Shown in pieces: positions 32,464-33,304 of a stretch of 33,304 bases of DNA. The position numbers and the translations under genes are program-made. Every line of letters begins with the position of its first letter. The first letter of the stretch is position 1. The stretch comes from JAQVEM01 sp964595565 (GTDB lineage Bacteria > Actinomycetota > Humimicrobiia > Humimicrobiales > Humimicrobiaceae). The stretch is from contig CAZQQX010000020.1 of the NCBI GenBank assembly GCA_964595565.1, positions 1 to 33,304 on the forward strand, read 5' to 3'. A model generated the notes under the pieces. That model was given only the letters and a program-made list of their open reading frames with translations. It searched no databases and was not told the origin of the DNA.

Positions 32464-33304
32464 TTAGTATTTTCCAATAATTTTATATACCGCAAGTTCC
32501 TCAATTTTTGCACTCCCACCTGAATAAGTAAATATCCTAAAGTAAATATCCTTACCAGAAGGGACATTACCCACACTTATAAGCTTTTTCACTTTCTTAT
32601 ACTCTTCATCAATAAATGTATGTTCAACACCATAATCCTGCTCAAGAGAATATCTTTCTCCAAAGAAATCAAAATGTATAAAATTATCCAGATTCCTTAT
32701 CTTCTTTATTTTAAAACTAACAAGGTAATCACTGCCACTTTCAATATCCACTGGAAACTTTATATATTTCAGTACTTTTTCACCTTCTTCTATCGCTATT
32801 TCTTCACCATCTTCAGAGATTTTAGAATATCTCAATTCAATATCTTTATTTTTCTTATCAAGTATATCCTCAAATAGAAAACTATCTTTATTCCGGATAA
32901 AAAGCTCTGATTTTTCATATTTCCACTCAAAATTATTACTGTGAAAATAAATATAAAAATCCCTCAAGCCATCTTCAATTTTATTTGAATCTATCTCACA
33001 GAGAAATCCCGATTTTCTAAATTCATCCCCTCTTTCTTCAGCAACATCCTCTCTTTCTATCCCATACTCACACCTGGCAATAAATTTCCCTCTGTCCTGT
33101 GGTTTATTATCAATATAAATTCCCACATAATCAATTTTAGTCCCGGGGATATTACTATCATCTATTGCCCATCCCTCAAAACTAAGAATACCATTGATTA
33201 AATAATAGTTGCCGGGTTTTTCTATTAAGAAATCCATCTCATTTGGGATACTTTCCCCTTTAACTTCCAGTGAATCTATTTCATTAAAATATTTCTCCGA
33301 GAAA
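32464..33304 (-). CDS. Multi-beta-domain protein, C-terminal part (cut by right window edge)
   Basis: The minus-strand frame stays open to the window edge: 22 codons (FSEKYFNEIDSLEVKGESIP then NE) precede the Met at 33237. That Met is therefore probably internal, and the true start lies outside. The visible 279 residues form two beta-rich domains. The first (about 13-135) has GILSFEGWAIDDSN, the S/E-G-W-A-I-D turn often seen in Ig-like or carbohydrate-binding domains of surface proteins. The second (about 150-279) has YLVSFKIKKIRNLDNFIHFD and DIYFRIFTYSGGSAKIEEL, matching residues 640-758 of the YfhO-like protein at 17383. No membrane helix is seen in this part. It may be the outer domain of another membrane glycosyltransferase or a separate surface protein. 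Confidence 0.7.
   Translation of the reverse strand, partial: FSEKYFNEIDSLEVKGESIPNEMDFLIEKPGNYYLINGILSFEGWAIDDSNIPGTKIDYVGIYIDNKPQDRGKFIARCEYGIEREDVAEERGDEFRKSGFLCEIDSNKIEDGLRDFYIYFHSNNFEWKYEKSELFIRNKDSFLFEDILDKKNKDIELRYSKISEDGEEIAIEEGEKVLKYIKFPVDIESGSDYLVSFKIKKIRNLDNFIHFDFFGERYSLEQDYGVEHTFIDEEYKKVKKLISVGNVPSGKDIYFRIFTYSGGSAKIEELAVYKIIGKY

Noticed and set aside
1..33304. CRISPR arrays, tRNA, rRNA, insertion sequences, phage or defence genes
   Set aside because: I looked for regularly spaced repeats, cloverleaf-like segments and transposase or nuclease motifs and found none; the content is glycan biosynthesis throughout.

Overview
This window is most of a surface-polysaccharide / glycan-assembly locus from an AT-rich bacterium (about one third G+C by eye). 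Nearly every gene is a glycosyltransferase, a nucleotide-sugar enzyme or a glycan-export protein. Genes inside operons often have good Shine-Dalgarno (SD) sequences, and ATG, GTG and TTG starts all occur. Several genes that open a transcription unit have no SD and carry a -10-like hexamer only 5-10 bases before the start codon, which suggests leaderless initiation. The species cannot be named from this sequence, and nothing seen (rRNA, tRNA, marker gene) fixes the phylum.

Layout. 1-268 (-): start of a GT4 glycosyltransferase, cut by the left edge. 575-4761 (+): two GT-C membrane glycosyltransferases and a GT2 with C-terminal membrane helices, followed by the remnant of a methyltransferase gene (4778-5085). 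9954-5092 (-): three soluble glycosyltransferases and a Wzx flippase. 10124-12429 (+): a UDP-HexNAc dehydrogenase and a WbpP-like epimerase, a probable route to UDP-GalNAcA. 12712-16263: two paralogous GT-C genes tail to tail, sharing a perfect 48-bp inverted repeat. 16621-20205 (+): a GT2 and a YfhO-like membrane protein. 31479-20232 (-): ten genes, namely GT-C, Wzz-like protein, GT2, GT4, GT2, Wzy-like O-antigen polymerase/ligase, GT4, GNAT acetyltransferase, DegT-type aminotransferase and an FAD oxidoreductase. 31661-32437 (+): sugar-phosphate nucleotidyltransferase. 32464-33304 (-): C-terminal part of a beta-domain protein cut by the right edge.

How the parts work together. The nucleotidyltransferase, dehydrogenase, epimerase, aminotransferase and acetyltransferase supply activated sugars. 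GT2 and GT4 enzymes build a repeat unit on a lipid carrier in the cytoplasm. Wzx flips it, the Wzy-like protein polymerises it and the Wzz-like protein sets chain length. The two DPM1/CsbB-type GT2 enzymes (3799, 16621) probably make polyprenyl-phosphate sugars for the six GT-C/YfhO-type proteins, which would decorate the glycan or a protein on the outer face of the membrane.

Most notable observations: (1) the in-register 48-bp inverted repeat in the two convergent GT-C paralogues, where inversion would swap C-terminal halves in frame; (2) a beta-sandwich module shared by the YfhO-like protein and the right-edge protein; (3) the deleted and frameshifted methyltransferase gene.
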